Position numbers and translations under genes: made by a program
The notes under the pieces: model-generated
What the model was told of the DNA's origin: nothing
Database searches by the model: none
Seen by the model: only the letters and a program-made list of their open reading frames with translations
Shown here: piece after piece, positions 33,689 through 44,364 of the stretch
Position numbering within the stretch: position 1 is the first letter of the stretch
How the letters are laid out: each line of letters opens with the position of its first letter
From: JAMDCX01 sp049977145
GTDB taxonomy: Bacteria > Planctomycetota > Phycisphaerae > WQYP01
Length of the DNA stretch: 64,000 bases
Direction: 5' to 3'
Assembly: GCA_049977145.1 (NCBI GenBank)
Contig: JBMFGW010000005.1
Location: 1-64,000 of the forward strand

Positions 33689-35119
33689 ATGACTCAGCAA
33701 ATGAATGTTAAAAATACCCGCATTGAAAAAGATTCCATGGGACCGCTGGAGGTACCAATGGACGCTTATTATGGCGTCCAGACTCTGCGTGCCATGCATA
33801 ATTTTCCGATCTCCGGGCAACCTATGCCCGATACGTTTATCCGCGCGCTGGCGCTGTTGAAAAAGGCGGCGGCGATCACAAATCGGCAATTAGGCCTGCT
33901 GGATGCAAAACGGGCCCAGTCCATTGCCGATGCGGCGGATGAAATCGCCGCCGGAAAATTGGCGGATCAATTTCCCGTGGATATATATCAGACTGGTTCG
34001 GGAACCAGCACCAACATGAATGTCAATGAGGTGCTTGCCAGCCGGGCCAATGAAATTCTGGGCGGCCGGCGTGGTGACAAATCGCCAGTGCACCCCAACG
34101 ATCATGTGAATATGGGCCAATCCAGCAATGACGCCATTCCCACCGCCCTGCATGTGGCGGCGCTGGTGGAAATCAAACAGATTCTGCGTCCCGGTCTGGA
34201 ACAACTTGAAAATGCCCTCTTGCAACAGAAAACGGCCACTTGGAATGTGATCAAAACCGGTCGCACCCATTTGCAGGACGCCACCCCTATCCGTATGGGA
34301 CAGGAATTTTTAGGCTTTGCCGGCCAGATTGAGCGCGCCAGCCGCCGCTTACAAACTGCGGAAAACGAATTATCCGAAGTGGCGCTGGGCGGAACTGCCG
34401 TGGGAACCGGGATTAACGCCCACCCCAAATTCGCCGCCGAAGTATGCCATCTGCTCTCCGGATGGTTAGGTATTCATGTGCATGAAACCACGAATCATTT
34501 TCAGGCGCAGGCTACGCTGGACAGTCTGGCTTTTGCCTCGGGGGTAATGAAAAATATCGCCATCAGCCTTACCAAAATGGCCAATGACATTCGCTGGATG
34601 AGCTGCGGTCCGCGCGCGGGATTTGGCGAAATTGAAATTCCGGCGGTGCAGCCGGGCAGCTCCATCATGCCAGGCAAGGTGAATCCCGTTATTGCGGAAA
34701 GTGTGGTGATGGTTTGCCAACGTGTTATCGGCAACGATACCACCGTGACCGCTGCCGCGACGAGCGGAAACTTTGAACTCATTGTCGCTATGCCGGTGGC
34801 GGGCGCGGGGCTGCTGGAATCCATCCGTCTGCTGGGCCGGGTCAGCGCCAACTTCGCGGCCCAATGCGTGCTGGGCATTAAGCCCACCAAGCGGGGGCCG
34901 GAACTCGTGGAAGCCGGACTGATGCTGGCCACAGCTTTGGCCCCGGTGATCGGCTATGAAGCGGCGGCGGCATTGGCCAAGGAAGCCGCCGCCAGTGGTA
35001 AAACCATTCGCGAGGTAGCCTCTGCCAAGACCAAATTATCCGCAACACAACTGGCCCAACTGCTGGATCCAGCCACGATGGTAGACTCATCTGACCGTGT
35101 AGCACCGGTATCTGGTTGA
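33689..35119 (+). CDS. fumC: Fumarate hydratase, class II
   Basis: Hydrates fumarate to malate in the TCA cycle. A 476-residue member of the aspartase/fumarase superfamily: GSGTSTNMNVNEVLASRA (about 108-125), HPNDHVNMGQSSNDAIPTALH (about 136-156), GRTHLQDATPIRMGQEF, and the signature GSSIMPGKVNPV near residue 325 that contains the catalytic Ser loop. These separate it from argininosuccinate lyase and aspartase only partly, but HPNDHVN and GRTHLQDA favour FumC. It starts at ATG 33689 behind AAGGAG. Monocistronic. Iron-free, heat-stable class. Confidence 0.93.
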   Translation: MTQQMNVKNTRIEKDSMGPLEVPMDAYYGVQTLRAMHNFPISGQPMPDTFIRALALLKKAAAITNRQLGLLDAKRAQSIADAADEIAAGKLADQFPVDIYQTGSGTSTNMNVNEVLASRANEILGGRRGDKSPVHPNDHVNMGQSSNDAIPTALHVAALVEIKQILRPGLEQLENALLQQKTATWNVIKTGRTHLQDATPIRMGQEFLGFAGQIERASRRLQTAENELSEVALGGTAVGTGINAHPKFAAEVCHLLSGWLGIHVHETTNHFQAQATLDSLAFASGVMKNIAISLTKMANDIRWMSCGPRAGFGEIEIPAVQPGSSIMPGKVNPVIAESVVMVCQRVIGNDTTVTAAATSGNFELIVAMPVAGAGLLESIRLLGRVSANFAAQCVLGIKPTKRGPELVEAGLMLATALAPVIGYEAAAALAKEAAASGKTIREVASAKTKLSATQLAQLLDPATMVDSSDRVAPVSG

Positions 35120-35299
35120 TGTCACCGCCCAAGTTGCCTCTTTTTATCGGGATCTGCAAACTGCAACGTCAGTGAGCCGTCGCACTAGATCCACCACACT
35201 CCGTAGTCGCCGCGATTTGGAGTCCGGCGCGTTGGCACCGTATACTTTATAATGTTATTTGGAAACTGTTTTCTCTATAAGAGATTGTGGTGTTTCGTC

Positions 35300-38200
35300 A
35301 TGGCTGATTTTCCCCGTGCCAGTCCCGCCAAATGGTGGAAGACCGCTTCCATCGGACGCGTGCATCGGTCGCCCCATGCCATGCATGTGGGGTGGGTTCG
35401 GCGGTGGCTTTCTATCGGCGCGCTGATACTCTTGGCGCTGCTGATCGGTACGGTGTGGTATTTGACCAATCCGAAACGCCTCAGCGTCATGTCCGGGCTT
35501 TTGCTTTCACATGTTCTCGGAGCCAATGTCACCGTACACAACGCGGCGTTGTCTTGGACGGGCATGTTGCGGCTTACCGGCGTAAGGCTGCGAACCAACC
35601 CCGGTAAAGTACCGGCCACTACTTTATTTTCCGCCGACCAGGTTCAAGTTCGCTTTAACTGGCTGGGACTTGTCAGTGGACGGCTTCATGCCTCGGAAAT
35701 AACCGCCATTCGTCCCATGCTCAACTTGGTGGATGATCTGGACACGCGGCAATGGAATTATGAAGGCTTTGTACAATCCGGGAGTAAGGCCGCCGGGCGG
35801 TCAAAACTTATTCATCCGCCGACGCCCGTGAACCTCCATCCACTTCGGCTTCCCGCTTTCAATCTCCGTAACGCCGTGGTGCGCTGGGGAGAAATTCGGC
35901 ATGGCGTCTATCGCATGGTCGGCCAGAGCCTGATCAACGTGGAATTAGGCCCCAGCCTAAAATCCCATTCCACCTACCAGTTGGATTTAGAGCAACAAAC
36001 CGCGGCTGGGCGAAAAGGCCTCGTGCTTACCGGATTGTACAATATCAGCACCCGCGAATTTTCCGCCCATGTTAACCGGCTGAAATTTACCGATGGTTTT
36101 CGCCGGGCGCTACCCGCTCAGGTACAGCAGTTTTGGCGTAAGCTGCATTTGCACGGTGGTGTGCGGAACGTTATTTTCCAAGTCAGTCCTGCCGGCGGTC
36201 TACATGTTCAGGCGCGGCTGCATGGCGTATCGATTCAAACCACGGCTCCGAGTCGGCGGTTGGGCCCGCAAATTATTTCGCTGACCAACCTCAATGGACA
36301 CGTCGCTATCAGCAATACCGGCTTTCAAATAAGCCGTTTACGCGGCACGATCATGGGCTGGAAGTTCGGTGTACCCAGCGCCCGATTTGACGGTTACCAA
36401 TCCGGCGCACCCTTCAATTTAACAGTGGTTTTGCCCGCTCTCAATATTCCGTTGCCATATCCAAAAATTTTCGCCACCCGCGATTTTTCCGTGGCACAGG
36501 CCATTTTTTATCATCTGCGCCCCAGCGGCCTGATGAACGTGACCGTTCACATTGAGCGTGCGCAGTTGCATGGCGTGCCTACCGTGCATGGCGTCATCGA
36601 CTGTCGGAATATGCGGGCACGCTATGTTAATTTTCCGTACCCCATGGAGCATGTTCACGGCTTGATTCGTTTTAGCGCCCATCATATTCAATTCTTCAAT
36701 GTGCGAGCCATTGCCGAATCTTTCCCCGTTTCACTCAATGGCCGCGTGGCGATCAACGAAAAGGACGGCCCCATCAACCTCACCATCAGCAGTTCTCATG
36801 TCGCCTATGATCGGCGGCTGGCCGCCTGCTTGCCGCTGGATATTCGCCCCATCTGGAATCGCTTTAACCCGGTGGGTTTTGGGGGGTTTGTCTGTCACGT
36901 CACACACGCCGCCGGTACCGGCGGCAACCCGCGTATTGTATTACATATTTTCCCGCGGGATGTTTCCGGAGCCTATCGGGATTTGCCTTTCCCCCTGCAT
37001 CATGTGCATGGTTCACTGATCTTCACCGATCATGAAACCAAAATAATCAAACTCGAAGCGCCGGTGGCCGCACATGGGCATATTATCTTCACCGGCAAGG
37101 TGACTTATTCGCCCACTGATCTTTCCAAGTTGCGGCCCATGGTTCATCTGCAGGCCGTTGGCATCCCCATCAATCAAACCTTATTGGGAAGTTTGCCGGG
37201 ATCCTGGGCGCACTGGATCAAGCTACTGCATGTGCAAAGAGGTTTCGCCGGTATCAATGCGCTGATCACCCGCGGTCAGGGTGGAAAGCCGGCGGTACAC
37301 GGGGCGCTTACTGTTAACCATACCGTTATGACTCCGCCGCAGTTGCCATGGCCGCTGCATGATGTGACCGCGCTGGCAGACCTCCGTTCCGGCGGTTTGG
37401 TCCTTAAGAGTATGACCGCTCTGACTGGGGCCGATGGAAAAGGTATCCTTGCAGTCGCCGGCACTATTGTGGAGCCGAACACAGGACCGGTTCGCATCCG
37501 GGCGGCCGGGAGTTGGAAAAACATTCAAATTGCCGCAGCCGCACCTTCGCGCCTGCCGGCAGCTTTGGCAACGTTTTGGAATAATTGGAAATTGCGTGGT
37601 TGCAGCGATGGCAGTTTCACCTATTCCTTATCGGTGCGGCAAAACCGTCTGACCGGTGCAGTAAAACTGCGGCATCAGCAATATCAGGTGCAGCTGATGC
37701 CCCGGGGAATGCAGGTGGCTCCGGCATTTTTACCCGCGCCGCTTTCCGCCATTACCGGGGAGGTGAATATCACTCCGGGCATTATTGGCATGAAAAATCT
37801 CCAGGCGGATTCCGGTATGGCGCATCTGACGATATCCGGCGCTTATCAAACTACCGCCGAGGCGCTGCAGCTTTCACTTCAGGCCCATGGCTCGCGTTTG
37901 CCGCAGACTTGGATGTCCCTCATCCCCGGTTCCACCCGGTTGTTCATTAACGGGCTTAAACCCAGCGCCAGCTGGTTTTTGCAATTGCCCACATTGCAGC
38001 GCATTAAGGTGGGGAAAGCCTATCGCTGGCGCTTTACCGGTTCGCTGGTGCTCAATGATTTGGCGACCACCGGAGATATTAGGCTCCAGGCCAAACAAGC
38101 CATTATTACCATCGCCGGCGATTTGGCTCCCGGTACTTCCTTTCCCATGCTCGATGGGCAGTTTGGTGTAACGCAATTGAATTGGGATGGAAAAATCGCC

Positions 38201-38893
38201 GATCCACTCGCCGGCTACATCACGGCTGATTCCGCCACGCACACCATCACCATCGACCAAATTAACGGAAAAGTGGCAGGCGGAAACTTGACGGGTACTA
38301 TCCGCATCCATATCGGGAAACATGCCAGCTACGCCGTCGCATGTCAGTTGCATGGATCGCAGTTGGCTGGTCTACTTCGCAGATCGGCCGCCACGCCTGA
38401 GGCCAAGGGGATCCGCACCAGTACAGGAATTGTCGATGCGTCGCTGATACTGGATGCCACGTTGGGGAACCATCCTACCCGACAAGGCAGCGGGCAAATG
38501 GTCATTCATAAAGCCCGCATTTATGACGTGCCCATGGCCATGGGTTTAATGCAGATTGCCACCCTGCGTTTACCGATCAGTTCCAATTTCCACCATGCCA
38601 GCGTACGCTACACCATCCACAATAATGTGGTGCGCTTTAACCCCATTTCCCTGCGCAGTACGGGGATGAATCTGGTGGGTGAAGGCACGCTGAACCTCAA
38701 AACCACCGCTCTGAATCTGCGGTTGTTAACGCAATCACCACAGGGCACACGGGTCCCGGTGTTGGGATGGTTATTTGGTCTGGCCAGATCGCAACTTCTG
38801 GAATTGCGCGTCTCCGGTGCGGTGGCGCATCCTACCATCGCCCCGGTGCCATTGCGTTTTTTAGCGTGGCCGTTTATCGGTTTTGGTCCGTAG
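35300..38893 (+). CDS. Large AsmA-like/YhdP-type envelope protein
   Basis: An exported 1198-residue protein with one N-terminal transmembrane segment (about 36-55, WLSIGALILLALLIGTVWYL) and then almost entirely beta-sheet repeats, as in AsmA, TamB and YhdP, which form long grooves that carry lipids between membranes. The N-terminal unit (VTVHNAALSWTGMLRLTGVRL) and the C-terminal AsmA-like unit (NVVRFNPISLRSTGMNLVGEGTLNLKTTALNLRL) are clear, separated by many 40-60 residue repeats. ATG 35300 is used: the upstream ATG at 35252 falls inside a TATAAT (35248-35253) that may be the promoter. No partner genes are seen. Confidence 0.8.
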   Translation: MADFPRASPAKWWKTASIGRVHRSPHAMHVGWVRRWLSIGALILLALLIGTVWYLTNPKRLSVMSGLLLSHVLGANVTVHNAALSWTGMLRLTGVRLRTNPGKVPATTLFSADQVQVRFNWLGLVSGRLHASEITAIRPMLNLVDDLDTRQWNYEGFVQSGSKAAGRSKLIHPPTPVNLHPLRLPAFNLRNAVVRWGEIRHGVYRMVGQSLINVELGPSLKSHSTYQLDLEQQTAAGRKGLVLTGLYNISTREFSAHVNRLKFTDGFRRALPAQVQQFWRKLHLHGGVRNVIFQVSPAGGLHVQARLHGVSIQTTAPSRRLGPQIISLTNLNGHVAISNTGFQISRLRGTIMGWKFGVPSARFDGYQSGAPFNLTVVLPALNIPLPYPKIFATRDFSVAQAIFYHLRPSGLMNVTVHIERAQLHGVPTVHGVIDCRNMRARYVNFPYPMEHVHGLIRFSAHHIQFFNVRAIAESFPVSLNGRVAINEKDGPINLTISSSHVAYDRRLAACLPLDIRPIWNRFNPVGFGGFVCHVTHAAGTGGNPRIVLHIFPRDVSGAYRDLPFPLHHVHGSLIFTDHETKIIKLEAPVAAHGHIIFTGKVTYSPTDLSKLRPMVHLQAVGIPINQTLLGSLPGSWAHWIKLLHVQRGFAGINALITRGQGGKPAVHGALTVNHTVMTPPQLPWPLHDVTALADLRSGGLVLKSMTALTGADGKGILAVAGTIVEPNTGPVRIRAAGSWKNIQIAAAAPSRLPAALATFWNNWKLRGCSDGSFTYSLSVRQNRLTGAVKLRHQQYQVQLMPRGMQVAPAFLPAPLSAITGEVNITPGIIGMKNLQADSGMAHLTISGAYQTTAEALQLSLQAHGSRLPQTWMSLIPGSTRLFINGLKPSASWFLQLPTLQRIKVGKAYRWRFTGSLVLNDLATTGDIRLQAKQAIITIAGDLAPGTSFPMLDGQFGVTQLNWDGKIADPLAGYITADSATHTITIDQINGKVAGGNLTGTIRIHIGKHASYAVACQLHGSQLAGLLRRSAATPEAKGIRTSTGIVDASLILDATLGNHPTRQGSGQMVIHKARIYDVPMAMGLMQIATLRLPISSNFHHASVRYTIHNNVVRFNPISLRSTGMNLVGEGTLNLKTTALNLRLLTQSPQGTRVPVLGWLFGLARSQLLELRVSGAVAHPTIAPVPLRFLAWPFIGFGP

Positions 38894-38943
38894 ACGGACG
38901 CGGATCATGCGAATGGTTATAATAAGCAGCGACGTATGGCAGC

Positions 38944-39017
38944 GCGCTCGTAGCTCAGTTGGATAGAGCGGCGGTTTCCTAAACCGCAGGTCGCAGGTTC
39001 GATCCCTGTCGGGCGCA
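38944..39017 (+). tRNA. tRNA-Arg (anticodon CCT)
   Basis: A complete cloverleaf of 74 nt. The acceptor arm GCGCTCG pairs with CGGGCGC, the D arm is around GCTCAGTTGGATAGAGC, and the anticodon stem GCGGT / ACCGC closes loop TTCCTAA with anticodon CCT, which reads AGG. The T arm is GCAGG-TTCGATC-CCTGT. The discriminator is A, and CCA is not encoded. It lies 51 bp after the AsmA-like stop and upstream of recQ. Confidence 0.96.
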
Positions 39018-39111
39018 ATATTTTCTTTTGGTTACGGGTTATGAAACTTACCAAGACGATGGCAGTGAGTGGCTTCCGACGGTAATATCACAATTTTGGA
39101 GGGACGTTTAC

Positions 39112-41475
39112 ATGACGCCTGATACGACCACCGCAGCAATACCGGATTTGTTGGCGCTCATTGAGCAACTCTGGGGATACAGCCACCTGCGCCCGCTGCA
39201 ACAACAGGCCATGGAGGCGGTGCTAGCCAAACGCGATTCAGTGGTGGTTATGCCCACCGGCGGCGGAAAATCGTTGTGTTATCAGGCCCCGGCGATTCAT
39301 CTGGCCCGCTTTGGCCGCGGACCGACCGTTGTGGTTTCACCGCTGATAGCCTTGATGAAGGATCAGGTGGATGCACTGCAATCTCTAGGGGTGGCGGCGG
39401 CGCAGATAGATTCATCACTTAATACCGAGCAGCGTCGGCAAACCGCCGCACTACTGCGCGCCGGCAAATTGGATTTACTCTTTGTTTCACCGGAGAAACT
39501 CGTCGGACAGCAGGGCCGCGGAGATTCTTCCGAGGGCGGCGCGTTTGTGCAAATGCTCCGTGATTCTGGTGTTCAAACCTTTGCCATTGATGAAGCCCAT
39601 TGCGTGAGCCACTGGGGCCATGATTTTCGCCCTGAGTATCGCCGGCTTTCCAATCTCAAGACATTATTTCCCGGTTGTTCCATTCATGCCTTTACCGCCA
39701 CCGCCACCGAACCGGTACGCGCGGATATTGCGCAACAGTTGCAGTTGGCTAATCCGGTGCAACTGGTAGGAAACTTTGATCGGCCCAATTTAACCTATCG
39801 CGTTTTGCCGCGCCGGGACATGATGGCGCAGATTCACGACATTCTGGAGCGTCATCAAGATGAAGCGGGCATCATTTATTGCCTGCGCCGCCGCGATGTT
39901 GATGACACTGTGGCAGCACTGAACGTGCGCCACAAGGGCGGCGGGCCCAAGGCCCTGGGTTATCACGCCGGCATGACCCCTGAAATTCGCCGTAGAGTGC
40001 AAGAAGCGTTTGCCCAGGAACAATGTGATCTCATTGTGGCGACCATCGCGTTCGGCATGGGCATTGACCGATCAAACATTCGTTTTGTGTTGCACACCGG
40101 CATGCCCAAATCAATTGAGGCCTATCAACAGGAAACCGGGCGCGCCGGACGCGATGGCTTGGAAGCGGAATGTGTGCTGCTTTATTCCGGGCAGGATGTC
40201 ATGACCTGGAAAGCACTCATTGAACATTCTGCCGCAGAGGCGGTGCTCGCCGGTACGCCCGTAAGCCCGGATTATGTACCCACGGCCCTGCGCCATCTTG
40301 ATGATATGGACCGCTTTGCGCGGGGCGCTGTATGCCGGCACAAGGCCCTGGTAGAATATTTTGGTCAGCGCTATGTACCGCCCATACCGGATTCCGAATC
40401 GCCATCCACCGTTGGTAGTAATTGTCAGGCCTGTGATCATTGTCTGGGCGACACCGAGCCAGTCGCCGCGGCGCTGGTCATCGCGCAAAAGATACTTTCC
40501 GCAGTGGCCCGCACCGACCAGCGCTTTGGCGTGGCCCATATTCTGGCGGTGTTGCGTGGTGAAAACACCGAGAAAATCCGGCAACTCAAGCATGATCAAC
40601 TTTCTGTACACGGCCTGCTGCGGGATTATGCCAAAGCCGATCTGCGTAACTTCGTGTACCAATTGGTTGGTCAAGGCGTGCTGGTGCAGGAAAATCTTAT
40701 TTTGCGGGAGGGCCGCACGGCACCGATTCTCAAATTAAATCAGGCGTCGGTGGCGGTGATGAAAGGACAACGGCAGGTGCGGCTGATTCAACTGGTGCAA
40801 AAATCAGCGGCGGAATCTGGTAAGTCCCAAACCAGGGAAATATCTTGGCAGGGTGTGGACCATGCGTTGTTTGATGCTTTGCGGGTATTGCGGCGCGACA
40901 TCGCCGCCCAGCGTGGTGTAGCACCTTATGTGATTCTTTCTGATGCCACGCTGCGGGAATTGGCGCGCGTACGCCCCACCACCTTGACCGCCTTGCGGCT
41001 GATCTATGGCATCGGTGAAGCCAAACTCAAAAGCCTGGGCGACCAAATTGTCCCGCTGATTGCCGATTATTGCCGCATCCATAATATTCCCACGGATGTA
41101 TCGATAAGCCGACAACAGCCGGTCAGCAAGCCCGTCATCAGCAGCCGGCCCAATGCCGCGAAAGACCAAGCCTTCCAACTATTTGCCCAAGGCGGATCCA
41201 TGAAGGAGGTTGCCGCCGCCATTGACCGCACGGAAAAGACGGTTGCGGAATATCTGGCGGACTATATCACAATTAAGCAGCCAAAGTCGATCGCCGCGTG
41301 GGTGCCGGATGCAACGTTCCGGCGTATTGAGTCCGCCATTGGCGCGCATGGCAGCGAGCGATTAAAGCCCATTTTTATAGCCTTGGATGAAAAGGTTCCT
41401 TATGAATACATTCGGTTGGTGGTCGCCTGGCTACAGCGTCGGCAAAACTCGCCGGAAGCCAGCGCTAATCGGTGA
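39112..41475 (+). CDS. recQ: ATP-dependent DNA helicase RecQ
   Basis: A 3'-5' helicase of 787 residues. Motifs: Q-motif/LRPLQQQAMEAVL, Walker A MPTGGGKSLCYQ, DEAHCVSHWGHDFRPEY, TATATEPVRADI, and QETGRAGRDG. The RecQ zinc domain has CRHKALVEYFGQRY and CQACDHC. An RQC winged helix follows (VLRGENTEKIRQLKHDQLSVHGLLRDY), then an HRDC-like domain (DALRVLRRDIAAQRGVAPYVILSD). The last about 100 residues hold a helix-turn-helix (GGSMKEVAAAIDRTEKTVAEYLADY), a tail known in some RecQ proteins. ATG 39112 has GGAGGG 8 nt upstream; the longer reading from 39028 begins just past the tRNA and was rejected. Confidence 0.93.
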   Translation: MTPDTTTAAIPDLLALIEQLWGYSHLRPLQQQAMEAVLAKRDSVVVMPTGGGKSLCYQAPAIHLARFGRGPTVVVSPLIALMKDQVDALQSLGVAAAQIDSSLNTEQRRQTAALLRAGKLDLLFVSPEKLVGQQGRGDSSEGGAFVQMLRDSGVQTFAIDEAHCVSHWGHDFRPEYRRLSNLKTLFPGCSIHAFTATATEPVRADIAQQLQLANPVQLVGNFDRPNLTYRVLPRRDMMAQIHDILERHQDEAGIIYCLRRRDVDDTVAALNVRHKGGGPKALGYHAGMTPEIRRRVQEAFAQEQCDLIVATIAFGMGIDRSNIRFVLHTGMPKSIEAYQQETGRAGRDGLEAECVLLYSGQDVMTWKALIEHSAAEAVLAGTPVSPDYVPTALRHLDDMDRFARGAVCRHKALVEYFGQRYVPPIPDSESPSTVGSNCQACDHCLGDTEPVAAALVIAQKILSAVARTDQRFGVAHILAVLRGENTEKIRQLKHDQLSVHGLLRDYAKADLRNFVYQLVGQGVLVQENLILREGRTAPILKLNQASVAVMKGQRQVRLIQLVQKSAAESGKSQTREISWQGVDHALFDALRVLRRDIAAQRGVAPYVILSDATLRELARVRPTTLTALRLIYGIGEAKLKSLGDQIVPLIADYCRIHNIPTDVSISRQQPVSKPVISSRPNAAKDQAFQLFAQGGSMKEVAAAIDRTEKTVAEYLADYITIKQPKSIAAWVPDATFRRIESAIGAHGSERLKPIFIALDEKVPYEYIRLVVAWLQRRQNSPEASANR

Positions 41476-41599
41476 ATTTCCTAGACTTAATTCAGTTTGC
41501 TCCCGATAGCATGGCATTGTTAAGTCACGGTATAATACATAAGATATTATTGTGACCGGTGAAAAATTCACGGTCTGAGATGTTAATAAGGAGTAGGTC

Positions 41600-44347
41600 T
41601 TGGCAGTCGTCGCACAGAATAGTAAAAACACAAGTATCCCCACCGTTCGCCGTCCGTTGGAATCTTTGATGCATCCACGGAATGTTGCCGTGATTGGCGC
41701 GACAGAAAACCCCGGTTCCGTAGGGCGCACACTGCTGTGGAATCTCATTTCGTCACCATTCGGTGGCACGGTATTTCCGGTAAATCCGAAGCGGCCCAGT
41801 GTGTTGGGGATCAAGGCCTATGCGACCATACGCGATGTGCCGGAGCCGGTGGATCTCGCGGTAATCTGTACTCCCGCCGCCACTGTTCCGGATCTGGTGG
41901 CGCAATGCGGCGCGGCGGGGATTCCCGGTGCCATTATTATCTCGGCGGGCTTCAAGGAACTGGGCGCACCAGGCGTGGAGTTGGAACGGCAAATTGCGGT
42001 TCAGGCCCGCCAATATTCCATGCGGATCATTGGGCCGAACTGTCTGGGAGTACAAAATCCACTGCTTGGTTTTAATGCTACATTCGCGCGTGGTATAGCG
42101 CGGGCGGGTTCCATAGCGTTTCTCTCGCAGTCCGGCGCATTGTTGACGGGTATTCTCGATTGGGCCGAACGCGAGCAGATTGGCTTTAGTTCCATTGTTT
42201 CCTTGGGGTCCATGCTGGATGTCGGTTTTGGTGACTTAATTGATTATCTTGGTGATGATCCACGCACCCGTGCCATTCTAATTTATATGGAAAGTATTGG
42301 TAACCCGCGTCAATTCATTTCCGCCGCGCGTGAGGTGGCATTAACCAAACCCATTATTATTATCAAAGCGGGCCGCACCGCCGCCGCCGCCGCCGCCGCC
42401 GCCAGTCATACCGGTTCCATGACTGGTTCCGATGAAGTGCTCGACGCGGTGTTCCGCCGCGTTGGTATTTTACGGGTAAATGAAATCAGTGAATTGTTTG
42501 ATCTAACTGAAGTATTGGCACATCAGCCTCGTCCCAAGGGACCTAACCTGACGATTCTCACTAACGCTGGCGGCCCCGGCGTACTGGCGACCGATGCGCT
42601 CATTCAGGGCGGAGGCGAGTTAACCAAGTTGTCCGAGCCTACCATGAAGGAGCTTAATGCGCTACTGCCGGGGCCATGGTCGCATGGCAATCCGGTAGAT
42701 ATTCTTGGCGATGCTTCTCCGGAACGTTATGCCAAATCGCTTGAAATCGCGGCCCGCGATGCCCACTCAGATGGCATGTTGGTCATTCTGACGCCACAGG
42801 ACATGACCGACCCCACCCGGTCCGCCGAGGCGCTGGTTGTCGCCGCCAAGGGCCAGTCCAAACCGGTACTGGCTAGTTGGATGGGAGGAGCCATGGTTCG
42901 GGCGGGCGAGGAAATCCTGAATCGCGCCGGTATTCCGACGTTTGCTTATCCTGATGCGGCGGCCAGCGCGTTTAATTATCTCTGGCGCTATGACCGGGCG
43001 CTTAAATCTCTGTATCAAACGCCGCGCTCTGCCGGAGATCAACCTTCCGATACGCAGTGCCAAACGCAGGTGCAGTCGCTGTTTGCCAAGGTACTTGCTG
43101 AAAAACGCACCACGCTTACCGAGCCGGAATCCAAAGAGTTGTTGAGCGCTTACGGCATCCCCATCACACCTACGCACGTCGCCGCCACTGCGCAAGAAGC
43201 CATTGCGGCCGCTGAAAAACTTGGCTATCCCGTGGTGCTTAAAGTTTTCTCAAAAACCATTTCCCATAAAACTGATGTTGGCGGCGTGCAACTGAATCTT
43301 TCCTGCGCTGCGGCGGTGAAACAAGCCTTTGAAAGTATCCAAGCTTCGGTCACCGCCAAGGCCAGCGCCAAGCAATTCCAAGGCGTTACCGTGCAACCCA
43401 TGGTACGTTTGTCCGATGCCTATGAATTAATCCTTGGCTCCACAATTGATGCCCAATTTGGTCCGGTACTGCTATTTGGTGCCGGTGGACAAATGGTGGA
43501 ATTATTCCGTGACCACGCCCTGGCGCTACCACCGTTGAATTCCACGCTCGCCAGGCAGATGATCAATCAGACCAAAATCAGCAAAGCTCTAGCGGGAATT
43601 CGCGGTCGTGCCGCTGTAGATGTGGTCGAACTGGAACGCATTCTGGTGCGTTTCAGTGCTATGGTGATTGAAAACCCGCGTATCAAGGAAATTGATATTA
43701 ACCCACTGCTGGTAAGTCCCAAACAATTTGTCGCCTTGGATGCCCGGGTAATACTTTATCCCGCCGATGTTCCCGATGCGGCTTTGCCGCGCCCGGCCAT
43801 CCGTCCCTATCCGGCACAATATGTTCATACCATTAAAACGGATGATGGTCAGTCCATCCTTTTACGCCCCATTATGCCGCAAGACGAACCATTGATTGTT
43901 AAATTTCATCAATCGCTATCCACGGAAACGGTGCGGAACCGTTTCTACAACGTTATGAAATTGGAAGACCGTATCGCCCATGAACGGCTCGTGCGTGTCT
44001 GTATGAATGACTATGACCGGGAAATTGCGCTCGTGGCACAAAGTTCCCGCCCCGATGGCACAGCGGAAATCGTCGGGGTAAGTCGGCTGTCAAAAATCCG
44101 CGGCACCAACAAAGCGGAAGCCTCGGTGGTCGTAGCGGACGCATGGCAAAGCCGGGGCATTGGAACGGCGCTGCTGGAGGAAGCCGTTAAAATTGCACGA
44201 ATCGAAGGCGTGTCACACTTGTTTGCCACCGCCTTGGCGGAGAATCTGGAAGTTCAGCATGTGCTGACGAAAAAACTGGGTTTTAAGGTAACTTCGGAAG
44301 CGCAAGGCCCAACGGTCCACTTTGAACTCACTATCGCCAAGACCTGA
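41600..44347 (+). CDS. ADP-forming acyl-CoA synthetase fused to GNAT acetyltransferase
   Basis: A 915-residue fusion. Residues about 18-470 form the CoA-binding and ligase alpha part (RPLESLMHPRNVAVIGATENPGSVG, IIGPNCLGVQNP, FLSQSGALLTG, ASHTGSMTGSDE), about 480-715 an ATP-grasp beta part (ESKELLSAYGIPITP, VVLKVFSKTISHKTDVGGVQLN, EIDINPLLV), and about 740-905 a GNAT domain with ESRG/QSRGIGTALLEEAV, the acetyl-CoA P-loop. E. coli PatZ and Salmonella Pat have this layout and acetylate lysines of acetyl-CoA synthetase. Eight consecutive GCC codons encode a poly-Ala run (42380-42403). TTG 41600 has AAGGAG about 7 nt upstream. Confidence 0.9.
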   Translation: MAVVAQNSKNTSIPTVRRPLESLMHPRNVAVIGATENPGSVGRTLLWNLISSPFGGTVFPVNPKRPSVLGIKAYATIRDVPEPVDLAVICTPAATVPDLVAQCGAAGIPGAIIISAGFKELGAPGVELERQIAVQARQYSMRIIGPNCLGVQNPLLGFNATFARGIARAGSIAFLSQSGALLTGILDWAEREQIGFSSIVSLGSMLDVGFGDLIDYLGDDPRTRAILIYMESIGNPRQFISAAREVALTKPIIIIKAGRTAAAAAAAASHTGSMTGSDEVLDAVFRRVGILRVNEISELFDLTEVLAHQPRPKGPNLTILTNAGGPGVLATDALIQGGGELTKLSEPTMKELNALLPGPWSHGNPVDILGDASPERYAKSLEIAARDAHSDGMLVILTPQDMTDPTRSAEALVVAAKGQSKPVLASWMGGAMVRAGEEILNRAGIPTFAYPDAAASAFNYLWRYDRALKSLYQTPRSAGDQPSDTQCQTQVQSLFAKVLAEKRTTLTEPESKELLSAYGIPITPTHVAATAQEAIAAAEKLGYPVVLKVFSKTISHKTDVGGVQLNLSCAAAVKQAFESIQASVTAKASAKQFQGVTVQPMVRLSDAYELILGSTIDAQFGPVLLFGAGGQMVELFRDHALALPPLNSTLARQMINQTKISKALAGIRGRAAVDVVELERILVRFSAMVIENPRIKEIDINPLLVSPKQFVALDARVILYPADVPDAALPRPAIRPYPAQYVHTIKTDDGQSILLRPIMPQDEPLIVKFHQSLSTETVRNRFYNVMKLEDRIAHERLVRVCMNDYDREIALVAQSSRPDGTAEIVGVSRLSKIRGTNKAEASVVVADAWQSRGIGTALLEEAVKIARIEGVSHLFATALAENLEVQHVLTKKLGFKVTSEAQGPTVHFELTIAKT

Positions 44348-44364
44348 CATTACATAATAGCGAC

